In this document: positions 43,112 to 56,507 of the stretch, one piece after another
How positions within the stretch are numbered: position 1 is the stretch's first letter
Layout of the letters: each line of letters begins with the position of its first letter
Assembly (NCBI GenBank): GCA_036936605.1
Contig: JAUPFV010000004.1
Span: 184,654,807-184,718,806 of the forward strand
Direction of reading: 5' to 3'
Length of the DNA stretch: 64,000 bases
Origin: Limnanthes douglasii subsp. nivea
Taxonomy: Eukaryota; Streptophyta; Magnoliopsida; Brassicales; Limnanthaceae
Program-made: the position numbers and the translations under genes
Notes under the pieces: model-generated
The model's input: the letters and a program-made list of their open reading frames with translations, nothing else
Databases searched by the model: none
Told to the model about the DNA's origin: nothing

Positions 43112-46100
43112 CTACGTCGGCCAGACAATCTTGGTACCATGAAATCTGTATCGGAGATCCGATAAGATATGGTAAGAGATTGAGGGTGCTAAAGCGGGAG
43201 CAGATCCAAACATTCTTGAATTTCGCTCCTTCCAAACGTGGTAAACGATCACGTTGAAACATGTGCGCCAAATACAATGGTCACGCATATTTGACCATCT
43301 TGAAGCCTCAAGATTCCAAGATTGCCAGCTCAAGGTTTGGAATGGGAAGCCATGTTTATTACTTGTCGCATTCCGGATACTCTGAGTGAAACTACATTCA
43401 AAGAGGATATGAGATATAGTTTCCAAATCAGAGGAGTAGAGAGGGCACTCAGTTGGGGTATTGTACCCCCAACTAGTACGCTTGTCTCTGGTGACAAGTT
43501 TGCCTTTAATAGCAAGCCAATATATAAAGGAGTGGCGTGGAATATTGTATTTATTCCATACTAATCCCGCCCACCCCACGATTAGGGCAGGCTCTCGAAT
43601 AGCATTGTACATGTCTTTGATGTTGAAAATGACGCATCCCTCCTTCGCAGTCCAGAAAGGAACATCCATCAAAAGAATGCTTGGCTGAGGGAGAGAGAGG
43701 ATTAGTCTGTTGATTTCATCCAAACGATTCCGACTACGAGCTCTAGCCGATCTCAAATTGGCCGACCAGTTCCATTCTCCATTGGTGATGATGTCCGAAA
43801 CTTTGAGGTTATTTCCCAGCCGAGAGTCAGAAATTAAATCTGAGCTATAGTGGTCTGCCTAGTGACGAGGATAGGAGCCACGGGACGTGCTAGAAGGAAG
43901 TATTATGACCATTTCCTATTGCAACCCTGAAAATTTTACAAGCCAAAGGTCGAAGACGGATGATTTTCCTCCAAATCCAAGAGGGAGAGGATCTGTAGGA
44001 TATATCCCAATTTTTTTTAATCTTTTCCGATCTGATCCAGTCATACCAGAGAGATTGGGATTTATTACTTACAATGGACCAAAGGTGTTTAAGGACAGCC
44101 GCCTCATTCCAGGTTTTTAAATCCAAAATCCCAAGGCCGCCCTCTTTATAAGGAGTGGTAATGATTGACCATGCCACCTTGGCCCCATAGGATTTCAAAA
44201 TAGAACCAGACCAATGGAACCGCCGAAGGTACTAAGATAATTCTTTTATTATTCTAGAAGGAAGGATAACGATCGAAGACTAATATACCTGACCCGCAAA
44301 TAGAACATATTTAATTAATTGAAGCCGACCCGCATAAGAAAGATGCTTAGCGGTCCAAGATTCAATTCTAGAGGTTATTTTGTGCAGTAGGGGGCGGCAG
44401 TCCGAATGGGTTATAGTCTACCAGTAAGGAGAAGGACTCCTACATATTTAACCGGGAGGGTACCTTCAGGAAAATTCATAATTGGCAAAAGGTCTAATCG
44501 AAGATGATTGTCAGTGCCGGAGAAAAACATATGACTTTTAGAAGGATTGACTTTAAGACCGAATAGGAGAAAGAAGTCGTCCAGGGCCTCTTTAATCAGG
44601 TTTAGAGAAAGGGCATCACCGTGACAAAAAATCATCAGATCGTCTGCGAAGCAGAGGTTGATGATTTCTTGCTTGTGGCATTTCTAGTGGAAACAGAAAT
44701 TCTCATTAAGACTTTTTCTTTGAGGATGCCGGAAAGCACTTGCATTACAAGTACAAAAAGAAGGGGGGGAGGGGGGGGGGGGGGACAGAGGATCACCTTG
44801 TCTCAGAACTTTTTTGCCTTTAAAATTTCCATGAAGGTCTCCATTAATAATAATGGAGTAGGAGGGGGAGGAGATACATTTGACAATCCAAGAGATTATT
44901 TTCTCAGGAAAATGCATCGCAACAAGAACGTCCAGAATAAGATGCCAACGAATATTATCAAAGGCTTTCATTAAGTCAATTTTTAGGGCAATCTGTTTGC
45001 CTCTCCCATTGTTATGATAACCTTTAAGAAGCTCTTGGGAGAGGAGAATATTATCGGATATATTTCTACCAGAGACGAAGGCTGATCGAGAGGAGTCGAG
45101 AAGATAAAGAAAGGAGACTTTAATTCTGTTAGCCAAAATTTTGGAGATGATTTTATAGACCACATTGCATAAAGCAATTAGTCTAAAGCCAGCAGGCGAA
45201 GAAGGCGAGTCTGTTTTAGGGATAAGGGATATAGAGGTGTAGTTCCAAGATTCGATCAAAGTGCCAGAGAGGAAGAAATCTTGAACCCTTTTGCAGATGT
45301 TGGGGCTCACGATATCCCAAGAAGTTTTGAAGAAACTAGAGTTAAAGCCATCAGGGCCCGAAGATTTATCGCTATCTATACTGTGCATAGCAGATTTAAT
45401 TTCCGCGCATGAAATATCACGGATCATAAAATTTCTGTCAGCGGGATTGACTTTAGAACAGATAAGAGAGGAGACTTTTTCTAGCCCGGGGTAGACATCA
45501 GAATGCTTGGTGCCAAGGGTCTTTTCAAAAAAGTTAACAAAAAAATTTGACACATTCGTCGGGGAGGAAACAATGTCACCTTGACCATTTGAAGTCGAGA
45601 TGATTTTATTGCAAAGTAGCTTGGCTTTAATACTTTTGTGGAAAAATTTAGTGTCCATATCGCCCAGCTGAATCCAATTTTCTCTAGATTTATTCTTCAA
45701 GAAAGATTCTTCAGCTCGACTTAGAAAAATGAATGAATCGGAAGCCTTCAATTCATTTCTGACCAGTCTAGGGTTTAGAGGGTCGGAGGCTAATCTAGAT
45801 TGAGCCTCGAACAAGACTTTTTGAGCATTATCGGCTCTGGAGGTAATGTCACTAAACTCTTTACGATTTAACAAAGCTAAGGTAGTTTGCAAACGCTTTA
45901 GTTGCCAGAGACCATCGACATCCTAGAGGAAGAAATAAGGGAATTCCAGCAATTGGTAACTAAATCCTTGAAAATGGGATGAGATTGCCACATGTTGAAG
46001 TAACGAAAAGGTTTTTTCCGTCTTGGGCGGGGAAGCCCGAGATTAAGAGTAACAGTGGTGTGATCAGAGGTGCGAAAGTAACTTATGAGGACATGGGACA

Positions 46101-46740
46101 TAGGGAAAAGATCGTCCCAATCGGGGTTGACCATAACACGGTCAATTTTGGATAGGATAGGGTGGTCTGGTTATTTGTTGGTCCAGGTGAAAGGAAAGCC
46201 AGATGATCGGAGGTCACTATGCTCACAACGATAACATCAATTGTTGAAATCGTCGATTGTTGAAGACCAAGAATCAGAAGAACCAAGACGCTCATCTGGG
46301 TGGCGGATAGCATTAAAATCCCCAAGGGAGACCCAGGGGATGTGATTGTCCTGATTAGAGATGACTATAAGGTCATTCTAAAGCAAAATACGCTCTTGAG
46401 CTTCGTTAAAAGCATAGATCGTAGTAAGCTTGAAGGAAGCTTTATAGTTATGATAAGTGGCCATACAGGAAATGAACTGAGGAGATTGGGAGATCCTAGT
46501 AATTGTAATAACACTAGGGTTCCAAGTGATCCAAATTCTACCTAAAGGGTGAGACTCGTGGTTGGTGGTCACATGCCAGAACGGGACCATTCTTCTGATT
46601 ATCGAATCGACATTCAGAAGTTGAACTTTAGTTTCTACTAGAACAATCAAGGATATATGATTACTAATAATAAAATCAGTGACATTCTTTTGTCTAATCG
46701 GGTCATTAAGACCACACACATTCCAATAAGAAATATTCAT
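43112..46740 (-). pseudogene. LINE 1 ORF2: endonuclease, RT, zf-RVT
   Basis: The endonuclease starts MNISYWNVCGLNDPIRQK and has VLVETKV (Glu of the active site), then a stop near 46378, GDFNAI, SKIDRVMVN and SDHTTV blocks. RT lies within 45892-44640: SSGPDGFN, SLIPKTD, KIDLMKAFDNIRW, QGDPLSP. At about 44764-44785 a run of roughly 19 G (C on this strand) shifts the frame. The RT motif INLCFADDLMIFCHGDA is intact at about 44660-44610 in the other frame. The tail 43756-43112 has LVWNKYNIPRHSFIYWLAI and HILFEC, the zf-RVT domain. The protein would nick DNA and copy its RNA at the target. Confidence 0.92.
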
Positions 46741-46761
46741 AAATAGGAGACTTACAGTGAA

Positions 46762-47760
46762 TCAGCTGATGGTCCTGTCGGAGGACATTACCTTTTTGCC
46801 CTTCTCTTTAGCTACGTTCGTACACATTCTTTTGGGGGGCGAATCCACCTCCTCTCTAATCTCCACTTCTTTATCCTCAGAGATAAATGGAAGTCTAGAG
46901 TCCACCTCGGGGTTAATCTCATAGGGATCTTCCTCGGTTGATGTAGTCCCGGTAGGAAAAGAGAGGAGCTTGAGAGGCTCTTTTGTACACTGGCGAGTAG
47001 GGTGCCCAAAGACTATGCAATTTTCACATTGAGGAGGGAGCCCCTAGTATTCGAAGGAGATCGTGATGGATTTGCCTTTGATTTTGAAGGTAAGCTCATA
47101 CCGTATTGGGGGACCCGCTTTGATCATGATACAAATTCGAACAAATCGAAGCTTTTCCTTCCTCTTAGTCTGATGATCCACATAGAGAGGAGTTCCAATA
47201 ACCGAACCTATATTGCTGAAGCCTACAACAGTCCATAGCTCAAGAGGGAGGTTAAATACCTTAACCCAAATTGGTATTTCCGAGTGGGGATCTTTGATAA
47301 GAGAGGTAAGAGGCTCCCAAATTTTCAGAATCATTAGATGACCCCCGAAATGCCAAGGGGCTTCCTCCAGAACCTTTTTAGTCATCGCCTCGGAACCAAA
47401 TTTGAAGATGAAGTAGCCTTCGGGGAGAGGTTTGAATTCCAAAAGCCCAAATCTTTTCCATAGCGATTCCACGTTAGCCTTATTTAAAGCAAGATTGGAA
47501 GGCTGATTGAGAAAGTATCTTGAAAGACAAGCCTTCCAAGAACCCGGAGATCCTAACGCCGAGTCATTCATAATGAATTCATTACCATCCATTTCCATGT
47601 TTCTGATTCCGATTGCTAAAGGAGAGCGAATGTCACTATGTCCCACAACTATACTAGCATAAGAGGAAAGTGGCTTAGTGTTAGAAAGCGAGTTGGAACT
47701 TGAAATACCTCTAGAGAAATCCTTTGAAGAGGGGGGTAAGGGGAGTTTCAGATGAGTCAA
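46762..47760 (-). pseudogene. LINE 1 ORF1: DUF4283-type RNA-binding protein
   Basis: ATG at 47760. Residues ~75-190 carry the plant LINE DUF4283 pattern (WKACLSRYFLNQ, GYFIFKFGSEAMTKKVLEEA, PIWVKVFNLPLELW). Then after one in-frame TAG (47044-47046) comes the zinc knuckle C..CIVFGHPTRQC in the same frame, ending at TGA 46762-46764. Apart from that stop the frame is open, which is better preserved than ORF2. It would coat the LINE RNA. Confidence 0.85.
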
Positions 47761-47829
47761 TTTATACTTTCTTCCGTTTGGGCCTTTACCCGCGTTCCCA
47801 AAATTGTGGATGATGGAGTAATTGAGAAT

Positions 47830-48065
47830 CCCTAAAGAAAACGACTATGAAATCGATTATAATTTTAAAATTGCTAAAAAAGAACGACCAAAATTATTTT
47901 GTAGGGTAACATAAAACATAAATAAATAAATTTTAAAAAAAAATAATTTTTTTTAATGAAAATAAACAAAACGTAAATAAATAGAGTAAATAAAATTTTA
48001 AAGTTTTTAAAAACCTTTTTAATAAATAACAATTGTATAAATATTTTTTTATATATAAAAATACT
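47830..48065. other. AT-rich gap between two LINEs
   Basis: A-rich and T-rich runs with aaataaataa repeats. No gene. It may hold the LINE 1 5' flank and LINE 2 target. Confidence 0.5.
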
Positions 48066-48332
48066 AATTTTTTTTTATTTTTTTTTAAATTAATTGAAAT
48101 GTCCATACAAGTACTTAGGGCATACCCCGAGGAAAATACATTGACAATGATGGCGTCGAAGTCTACAAAACTACAAGTAGAAAGATAGGAAAGCGTAAAT
48201 AAAATCAAGTAAGGTAGGACGCTACAAGGCCGTGCAGCTGCGAACCACCAAGGTAGGACAAGAGATGCTCGACAACGGACAATAGTAGAAAACTCAAGAG
48301 TTGCGTGAAATAAGAGTAAGTTAGTACGAAGA

Positions 48333-51300
48333 TTATAATGGCCAGTTAATCTTGGTGCCTTGAAATCGTAACCGAAGGTCATCTATGATCCAGTTAGATA
48401 TCAAAAAGGCAGGGGGGATCCAAATATTCTTGAATTCCTCTCCTGCCAGACGTGGTAGACAACCGCCGAGAGCGCCAAATGTGACGGTTTCGAGATTGAG
48501 ACCAATTTGAGGCCTCATTAATCCAAGATTGCCAGCAGGAGGCATTAATAGGAAAAATCAACTCAGTGTAGTTCCATAGAGTCTTAGCGATACCACAGTC
48601 ATAGAGGAGATGATGTGTAGTCTCAGAGTCAAAGTTGCAAAGGACGCAATCAGGTGGGGTATTTATGCCCCATCTAATTAGTTTGTCCTTGGAAGAAAGC
48701 TTGCCGAGAATTGCAAGCCATAAGATAAAGGAATGTCGGGGATGTTATATTTGTTCCAGACTAACTCGTCCCACCCCACAGTGGGGGCGGGGTATCGAAT
48801 GGCATGGTACGTGTCCTTGATAGTGAAGTTAGAGTTGCCAGCCTTCGCAATCCAATGGTGAATATCGTTTGAGACAGTGATGGGCGATGATAGGGTAATG
48901 ATTAGATTGTTGATTTCCTGGAGGTTATTACGGCTCTGAGCTCTGACAGATCTGAAGTTGATTGGCCAATGCCATTGACCATCTCGGATAAAGTTTAGGA
49001 CCTTGAGATTCTTACCAAGTCTAGAATCTTTGATGACACTTTGACCGTAATGCTAGGCTAGAGAGGTAGATTGTTGCAACCATGTACAAGTTACTAGTCA
49101 AAGGACGTAGATTTAAGATTTTCCTCCAAGCCCAAGAGGGGGTGGAGCCAGTATCAAGATTCCAAAAGTTTTTATTTTTTATTTTTCTGATCTAATCCAA
49201 TCTCTCCAGATGGATTGCGAGTTACTACTAATTATAGACCAGAGATGTTTGAGGACGACCGTTTGATTCCAGATTTTAAGTTTAGAATCCCAAGATCGCC
49301 CTCCCTTGTGGGAGTGGATATGTCAGACCAGGCCACTTTGGCCCCGTCAAATTTTATGGTTGGACCCGACCAGAGGAAGCGATGAAGATATTGGAATAAT
49401 TCCTTCAGCACCCTTGAGGGAAGGATGAAGATGAAGGACCGGTAAACTTGCCCAACGAAAAGAACAGATTTGATTAGCTGAAGTCTACCAGCATAAGAGA
49501 GATCTTTGGAGGTCCAAGAGTCAATATGAGACGTAATTTTGTGAATTAGAGGACGACATTTAGCATGAGGGCGACGACCCGTAAGAAGGGGAAGTCCCGG
49601 GTATTTAACTGGTAGTTGACCTTCAACGAAGCCAATGATAGAGAGAAGATCAGAGTGAAGGGGGTCATTCATTCTAGAGAGGAAGATTTCACTTTTCATG
49701 GGTTGACTTTAAGACCATAGAAGAATAAGTCTTGGAGACCTTCGTTAATAAGAAGAAGAGAGTTGACATCACCATGACAGAAAATCATCAGGTCATCAAC
49801 GGAACATAGATTAATGATCTTAAGGTTCTGGCATTTCTAGTGATATTTAAAGTTTAGATTTTTACTTTTCTCTTTGAGGATGCTCGAGAGGACTTGCATT
49901 ACAAAGACAAAGAGAAAATGAGAGAGAGGGCCTCCTTGCCTTAGCCATTTCCTACCATGAAAATTTCCACGGGTATCACCATTAATGATGATTTGTAGGA
50001 GGGAGAGGAAATGTAATTAATAATCCAATTGATCATTTCATCAGGGAAGTTCATCACACCAAGAATGTCAAGGATGAGATGACATCTAACATTATCAAAA
50101 GCTTTCATGAGATCAATTTTAAGAGCAACTCTTTTGGCACCTTTGTTATTGTTGTAGCCCTTTAAGAGTTCTTGGGAGAGAAGAATGTTATCGGAGATGT
50201 TTCTGCGAGAAACAAAGGTCGATTGGGACGAATCTATAAGGTACGGGAAAGAGGTCTTGATTCTGTTAGCCAAAAGTTTTTGAGATAATCTTGTAGACAA
50301 CATTGCACAAGGCAGTTGGTCTAAAATCAGAAGCCACAAAAGGGGAATTCTTTTTGGGGATAAGAGCAATGGAGGTGGAATTCCAGGTAGGATCGAGAGA
50401 ACCAGAATTGAAAAATTCTAGGACCCCATTACAAATGTCAGGTTCCACAATGATCCATGAGGTCTTGAAGAAGCTGGCATTGAAACCATCTAGGCCAACG
50501 GCTTTGTTACTATTAATACTAAAAAAAACTGAATTTATTTCATCACGAGTGATTTCACACGTCATTATGGTTTTGTCAGTGTCTTTGACTTTAGTAGAGA
50601 TGAGGGAAGAAAGTCTTTCCAAACCAGGGTAACCAGGAGGGTGTCTGGTTCCAATCAGGTCCCAAAAATAATTTACAATGACATTGGAGACACCAACATG
50701 GGTAGAGACTGTGTCCCCTTGGTCATTATTGATAGAAATAATTTTATTTCTGAAAAGATGAGTTTTTATACTATTGTGGAAGAATTTAGAGTTCTTATCC
50801 CCAAGTTTGATCCAGTTTTCTCTAGATTTTTGCTTAAGAAAGAATTCTTCGGCACGACTGAGAATAGTGTAGGAGGATGATGCCTCAATTTCTTTGGAAA
50901 CAAGTTCCGGGTTGAGAGCAAGGTTGAATTGGGCGACAAAAATATATTTCTGGGCGTCAGACACCCGGGAGCTAATATCACTATACTCTTTACGGTTGAG
51001 ATAAGAGAGCTCAAGCTGGAGGCGGTTAAGTTTCTGGGAGACCAGATTCATCCCCGAGGCATTGGAAGGAAGATTCCAACAATTGGCGACAATATCTTTG
51101 TAGTGAGGGTGTGATCGCCACCTATTGAAGAATTTGAAAGGTTTCTTATGCCTCGAGAGTCCTAAATCGAGAGTAACAGTGGTATGGTTTGAGGAACGGA
51201 GGAAGCCAAAGTGAGCAAAAGACATGGGGAAATGATCATCCCAATCAGGATTGAGAAGAGCCCTATCTATTTTAGAAAGAATAGGACGCGAAGGTTTCTT

Positions 51301-51864
51301 GTTGATCCAAGTGAAAGGAAAACCAGTGGATCTGAGGTCGCTTAGATCACTATGATAGCAACAATTGTTGAAATCATCAATAGCTGAGGTCCAGATTTCA
51401 GGGGAACCCAAACGCTCTGAAGGTTTGCGAATAGAATTAAAATCGCCAAAAACGACCCAGAGGATACCAATATCCTGACCAGAGATGGCCATTAAATCGT
51501 TTTAGAGAGGGATTCGGTCAAAAGGTTCGTTAAAAGCATAAATAGTGGAAAAATGAAAAGAGGAAGGTTGATTATGGTATTTAGCCATACAATGCATATG
51601 CTGAGGGGATTGGGACAAGCTGGAGACAGTGATGACACTAGGGTTCCAGATAATCCAGATTCTACCTAAAGGGTGGGAGGAGCGAATGGTGATGCAATGC
51701 AAAAAAGGAGTCATAGTTCTAATAATAGGCTCGACTTTGTGAATTTAGACTTTGGTTTTGACAAGAATTAAAAGAGATATACTATTACTAATCATGATAT
51801 CAGTAACATCTTTTTGCCTAACAGAGTCGTTGAGACCTCTAACATTCCAAGAAGCAATAATCAT
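48333..51864 (-). pseudogene. LINE 2 ORF2 with damaged RT active site
   Basis: ATG at 51864 (MIIASWNVRGLNDSVRQK). A stop after LLILVKTKV (Glu of the endonuclease is Lys here) and another after FDRIPL precede a long open stretch 51492-50266 with [42 protein letters not shown] and ALIPKKNSP. The frame shifts at about 50280, then NRIKTSFPYLID, LKIDLMKAFDNVR. Where LINE 1 has FADD this copy reads SVDD (about 49800), changing the residue before the catalytic Asp pair. 49699-49232 and 48545-48333 are thumb and zf-RVT pieces. Confidence 0.9.
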
Positions 51865-51884
51865 AAAAGAATACTTATAGTGGG

Positions 51885-52873
51885 TTAGACGATGCTCCTG
51901 TCGGAGGACAATCTTTTTACCATATGCCAAGATGTTAGAATGGCGAATTCTCTTAGATAGGGTACAGTAGACCCAAAAGCTCTGCACGAGAAGCAGAGAT
52001 TGTTCCTGACACTACCTCCCAGGTTTTTACATTGAGCCCACCAAATTTCTAAAAACGATTGGAACGTAGCCACCGTAAAAAAGATTTCCACATTCACCTT
52101 AAGCATGGGTCGCCGGACAGCTCTGATAATCAACCGTCTCATCGCCGACTTTCCAGAAGATCCTTTACCAACCATCTGGAAAGGAGGGCTCGCCGCAAGA
52201 GGAGAAGCTTTAGCACCACAGTACTGCCGAAAACCTTCTCTGCTTCTCACCAAGCCTGGAGCAGCCTCACCATGGTACTTTCCATGACACACTCTGTTAC
52301 TCACTGAGTCCGTAATAGCACCATTAGAGCACTTCTCACTACATTCTCTGTTACTTACCAAGCCCGGGATAGCACTACACGTGCTTACCTTTTTGCCGGA
52401 TACGATTCCCTCGTTACCGCATACGCTCTTTTCCTCGCCTTTAACAGCACGAACCCAGCTCGAGGAGACATAACAATGTATGACAGTGCTCCTCAATCGA
52501 AAGATACGATGCTGCCCATAACTTGAAGATCTAACTTCGGAAGCGGCGAAGCTCCTAACGACGCTAGAGCATCTCGACTAGGCAAAATAGAACAAATTCA
52601 TCGAATCGGAACCCAAGAATGACCATAGCGCACCTCATTTACTCTTTTTTTCTCCGTTCTCCAAGGATTACAGCCAAAATAAGAGGAATAGCGACCTCTA
52701 AGCACCAGCCCGCGTAGAATAATCAAAGAAGGATGGCTGAGATTTATCACCGAAAAAGAAAAAAAACATAGGGTAAGCTCCGAATTGTCTCCGACAAGAA
52801 AGAAAGTGATATCCACCTCACCGTCAGCCTTGAGATTCAGGCTTGTTGGCCTGAACCCACCGAAATACGCCAA
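51885..52873 (-). other. Non-homologous head of LINE 2
   Basis: An open frame 52496-51885 and a short one 52873-52598 show no DUF4283 or zinc knuckle. 52230-52430 has three to four degenerate copies of a ~55-bp unit (ctctg(t/c)ta/ctt(a/c)ctcac.aag.cc.gg at about 52236, 52291 and 52344), seen in protein as repeated LVSNRECS / SVSNRVCH / LVRSREGF. It may be a 5' UTR with repeats, as promoters of some LINEs have, rather than a protein. Confidence 0.4.
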
Positions 52874-52904
52874 ACCGGAAAGATAATGTAAACCGAAAGA
52901 ATGA

Positions 52905-53567
52905 AAATCGTAAGAAAAACAAAAAACTAGCCGTTATGGCTTTGGAAAGATGAGAGATTGTAGTTAGCTATAATTTTGTTGAAAATCAATACTACTCCTT
53001 TTTAAAAGTGAATTTTAATTTATTTGAAGCTTAATTTTTACATCAAAGTTAACCATTTAATTTTGAAATTTTATATTTATTAACCAACGTCAACAAACAG
53101 CTATAATTAAGACAAATTGATCTGATACTATGATATTTAACATCATATTTGTGGTTGGGATGTAAAAGCGGATACATCTGTCATCAACCATGGACGGAAA
53201 CTAGTTGATCTATATAATTTACAAAATCAACCACTCATTCGTCACATTTAGCATAATCAGGGACTAAGAAAAAATGCCTTTTAATCGGATTGTTTTTCAG
53301 GGATGATCAAATATAAACCAAGACCCTTTTACATCTCATAATATAATCATAAATTGCAAAAGCAAATGTTTACTTAAACTCTTTTTTCTTAATGCAAAAG
53401 CCAAATTTTTGAGTACCTGGTATAAAAGCACTAGCCTTTTATGTGATATCATTAAACAAAGGTAGCCTGTAAGTTAGCACTATAATAATCTACAGACTCA
53501 AAACCCCATCTCATTTCAGTCTTTTTCACACTATGCTACACTCAAAACTTATGCACTGAGAGAAAGA
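52905..53567. other. Spacer and SEC62 3' flank
   Basis: AT-rich. No gene seen. The last ~100 bp before 53568 should be the 3' UTR of the left SEC62 copy. Confidence 0.45.
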
Positions 53568-56149
53568 CTAGTATTTTTCCTCTGTGCCCGAGTTCAAACA
53601 AGCATCTTCATCTAATTCTTTGTCCTTGTTTCCCTCAACTTCTTCAGGCGAGGTTTCTGCACCTGAAACTCCCAGGTTTCCTTCTGAATGATTATTGTCC
53701 GATTCAGTCAAGTTTACCACGGGTTGTTCTTTCTCCATCATCCCTGAGAGAGCTAGCCCAGGAGACCACTCTAACACATCATCCACGATATTTGACATCC
53801 TCCTCTGGTTGCATATATAATTTATGAGTATTTCGAATCCTAGGTCGTTGCTATAGTCATCCAACTTGAAGATTGAGCCTGTTTTATTGTAGCCACAGTA
53901 AGCCACCCTTTGTAGGAAATGAGAAGGAAAAGAAGCTAATCAATTCAGTTGGTCGATTTTAGGTAAAGTCAAATCGTTTTTTTAAATAGTCTTTCCAGGA
54001 TTGTTTATTGTGGTACAGTTTGGTTTAAGTTTTACAAATTATCAGTTTAATTAACTAGATAACTAAGATGACAGATTTCTTTACGTGGAAAGCCAAACGT
54101 GAGTCCAACCTTTTAAAAGCCAAAACTACATCAGTTTCGGTTACAAGTGAGCATAATTCGAACCCAAAACGGTCTAAATTGATTTGGTTTTGATTTTCTA
54201 TTAACAAACCAAATCTAATTAAGTTCGGATCTAGTTTTATCCCATGAAAAAGCGAAACCAAACTGACAAAAAAACCAAACTAATCTAACCCCAAAACCAA
54301 AAAACTATATTTTTTTTATATTAAATTGAATTGTTAAAGGGCATGATATACGTTTTTTATATATATATTTATATATTCGTACAGAATGACCTAATTACAT
54401 TTTTTTTCCGTTTACCTATTCTATAAATGAGTCTTTGTCCCGCCTAAAAACCAAACATAATTAAAACTGAAAACTGATTCTTTTAATCATTAAACTGTTT
54501 TGATTATTGTAACCCTAAATAAACCCACCGGATCCTAATTTCTGAAAACAAAATCAGAAAGCCTTAAAGGACAAAAATTGACCAGTAATTATTCTCTAGA
54601 CTGGATAAGTTTGACCAACGTGATGGATCCTTTTACACACTGAAAGAGAGATAATAGACTGACCTGGCTCTGCCAGCCTCATATGGGGCATGAGGCCTGA
54701 GCAGCAATATGGCGACCACAGATATTGCTGAATAGAAAAGCCTAGAGGTCAATTTTGCTGGCTCTTCTTCATCTTTCTTTGGCCAGAATCGAAATAGTTC
54801 ACCCAACGTTGCTTCCTCAGCAAGAATGTTAGGGAAGATCTAGACACGCTTCCCAAGAAAGATCCATACAGCTCCGAATATCATTGCTCTCCCTGCAAAG
54901 TTGTAACTAGAACACCTCAATATTTTGCCAAAAGCTCCAAAACTAGAAATAAAATATACGCACACAACCAACGTAGACAATACTTGAAATGGTTGGAAAA
55001 GAGAATCAGTTTTGAGTATTATAGACTACTTCCAAAAGTGATCTGAAACCTTGAAAATAAATCATAACTTACAAGTGAGCAACGTCAATATCAGGAACAA
55101 AATTCCCGCACATGAATATAGAACTATTAGTTTGCACCGGTGAGGATAAACATGAAACAAACAAATTGCAAGTGTCAACACCGGCCAGAAGAAAGAGAGA
55201 AGTGTCTGCCATAGTGGGTGCCGTTTTACAAAAGTCGGTGCGAAAAATGCATCGTTTTCTGAGAACACTTGATCCTGAAAAGCATTATAGCATATATTCA
55301 CATTACTGAAAAATACTATTTATAAGGATATATGATCGAGTTGTTCCCCTTTTCCTCGAACATCAGTACGTATTAAAATATGAAGGGAACCAACCAGTTC
55401 ACAAAAGAATGATTCATTTGAAGGCAAAGCCAAAAATCTTGAATTTTCCGAGCCATAAGAAGCCTATTAAATCCACCATCATCTTCACAAAAATCTATCG
55501 AAAATTTCTACTACCATATTTTTTTAAAGGTAAACCCAGAAACTATGATGATGTAGGGAAAACACGAGAGACAAAACAAAGAAAGAGACAAAAAATGAAA
55601 CTGGAAGAGAGGATTAACACTGGTATTTTGCTTCCTCACTAAAACTAAGGTATAATATTATTCAAACTACAAAATTGATCATGTGATCATATTTTGGCTC
55701 AAAAGGCTCTAACAAATTTATATGTGGAATAAGATGTTGTATGAACTATGAATGAGGCCTAAAAGCGTGGAACGAGATTGCATTGAACACGGCAGTGATA
55801 ATACGAAATCAGTAAACTTAAGAGAAATGACTTACTGGGAAAATCTCCAAATGTGCAGGCCAAGTAGACAACTTTTCCTTCCTGGGACGGAGGGTCTTGA
55901 CGACACGATCATATCGAATTAAAAGATTCCTTCCCAATAAAACATCGACAATATCTTGAGTCTCTAAAGAGCTATCTGATTCAGTATTTCTTTAAGCTCC
56001 AGATGAGTTTTGATGAAGCTTACGGAATCCTTCCCTCTAAAATACTCAACTCGTGTCTCCTGCAAGACAGCCCATCTCGATAACAAGTCCTTGTGATCCC
56101 TAACCTTCTCAGCAAACAACTGAAACACGTCCATCTACGCTACTTGCTT
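53568..56149 (-). pseudogene. SEC62: SEC62 translocation protein pseudogene, left arm
   Basis: Exons (- strand): 56149-55836, 55274-55073, 54892-54664 and about 53814-53568. They encode the cytosolic domain (DVFQLF, ETRVEYFRGKDSVSFIK, LVRY/CDRVVKTLRP), the two membrane segments (LLSFFWPVLTLAICLF and KLIVLYSCAGILFLILTLL), and FRFWPKKDEEEPAKLTSRLF, then NIVDDVLEWSPGLALSGMM and an acidic tail ending EEKY. Lesions: TAG soon after the exon 2 start (about 56140), a lost base after KEIL (about 55982), TAG in GKRV*IFPN (about 54845), and the last acceptor AG changed (gcaacc). SEC62 is an ER-membrane partner of the SEC61 channel for post-translational import. Exon 1 is absent. Confidence 0.93.
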
Positions 56150-56507
56150 CTAATAGATTAATAATAACAAGATTTGAATCAGATAAAAATCCAAATTAAG
56201 GCATCGATTAAACTCGTAACTGTGAAGTAAAGGTGTATACGATCGAAGTAAAAAAGTTGATGTACAAACCCGAGGTGAAGAATCTGAATGGGTATCTTTG
56301 ACACCATTGTTCAGGGCTCCTTGTGTCATATACCAGGAGCCCTGAACAACGGTGTCAAAGATACCCATTCCGATTCTTCTCCTCGGGTTTGTACATCAAC
56401 TTTTTTACTTCGATCGTATACACCTTTACTTCACAGTTACGAGTTTAATCGATGCCTTAATTTGGATTTTTTATCTGATTCAAATCTTGTTATCATTAAT
56501 CTATTAG

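Larger units (their letters stand above)
42835..47800 (-). mobile_element. LINE 1, L1-type non-LTR retrotransposon
   Basis: On the - strand it runs ORF1 (gag-like, 47760-46762), then ORF2 (46740 to about 43112) with endonuclease, RT and a zf-RVT tail, then a 3' UTR sharing caaggtaata..ctcggggtata.cc text with LINE 2. The 3' end at about 42835 has the same aattaatttaaa border as LINE 2 but only a weak A-tail. Several frameshifts, stops and a G-run expansion make it inactive. Confidence 0.92.
48066..52900 (-). mobile_element. LINE 2, L1-type non-LTR retrotransposon
   Basis: Same orientation and family as LINE 1. The A-tail is visible as a T-run at 48066-48087, followed by the shared 3' border (aattaattgaaa, catacccc gagg). 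ORF2 runs from 51864 to about 48333. The part upstream of ORF2 differs completely from LINE 1 ORF1. The 5' end is uncertain, and I place it near 52900 because the LINE-like coding ends by 52496 and unfamiliar text follows. Confidence 0.85.

Noticed and set aside
52059..52307. Arg-rich + strand frame
   Set aside because: It is a shadow of the LINE 2 head on the other strand, with no support.
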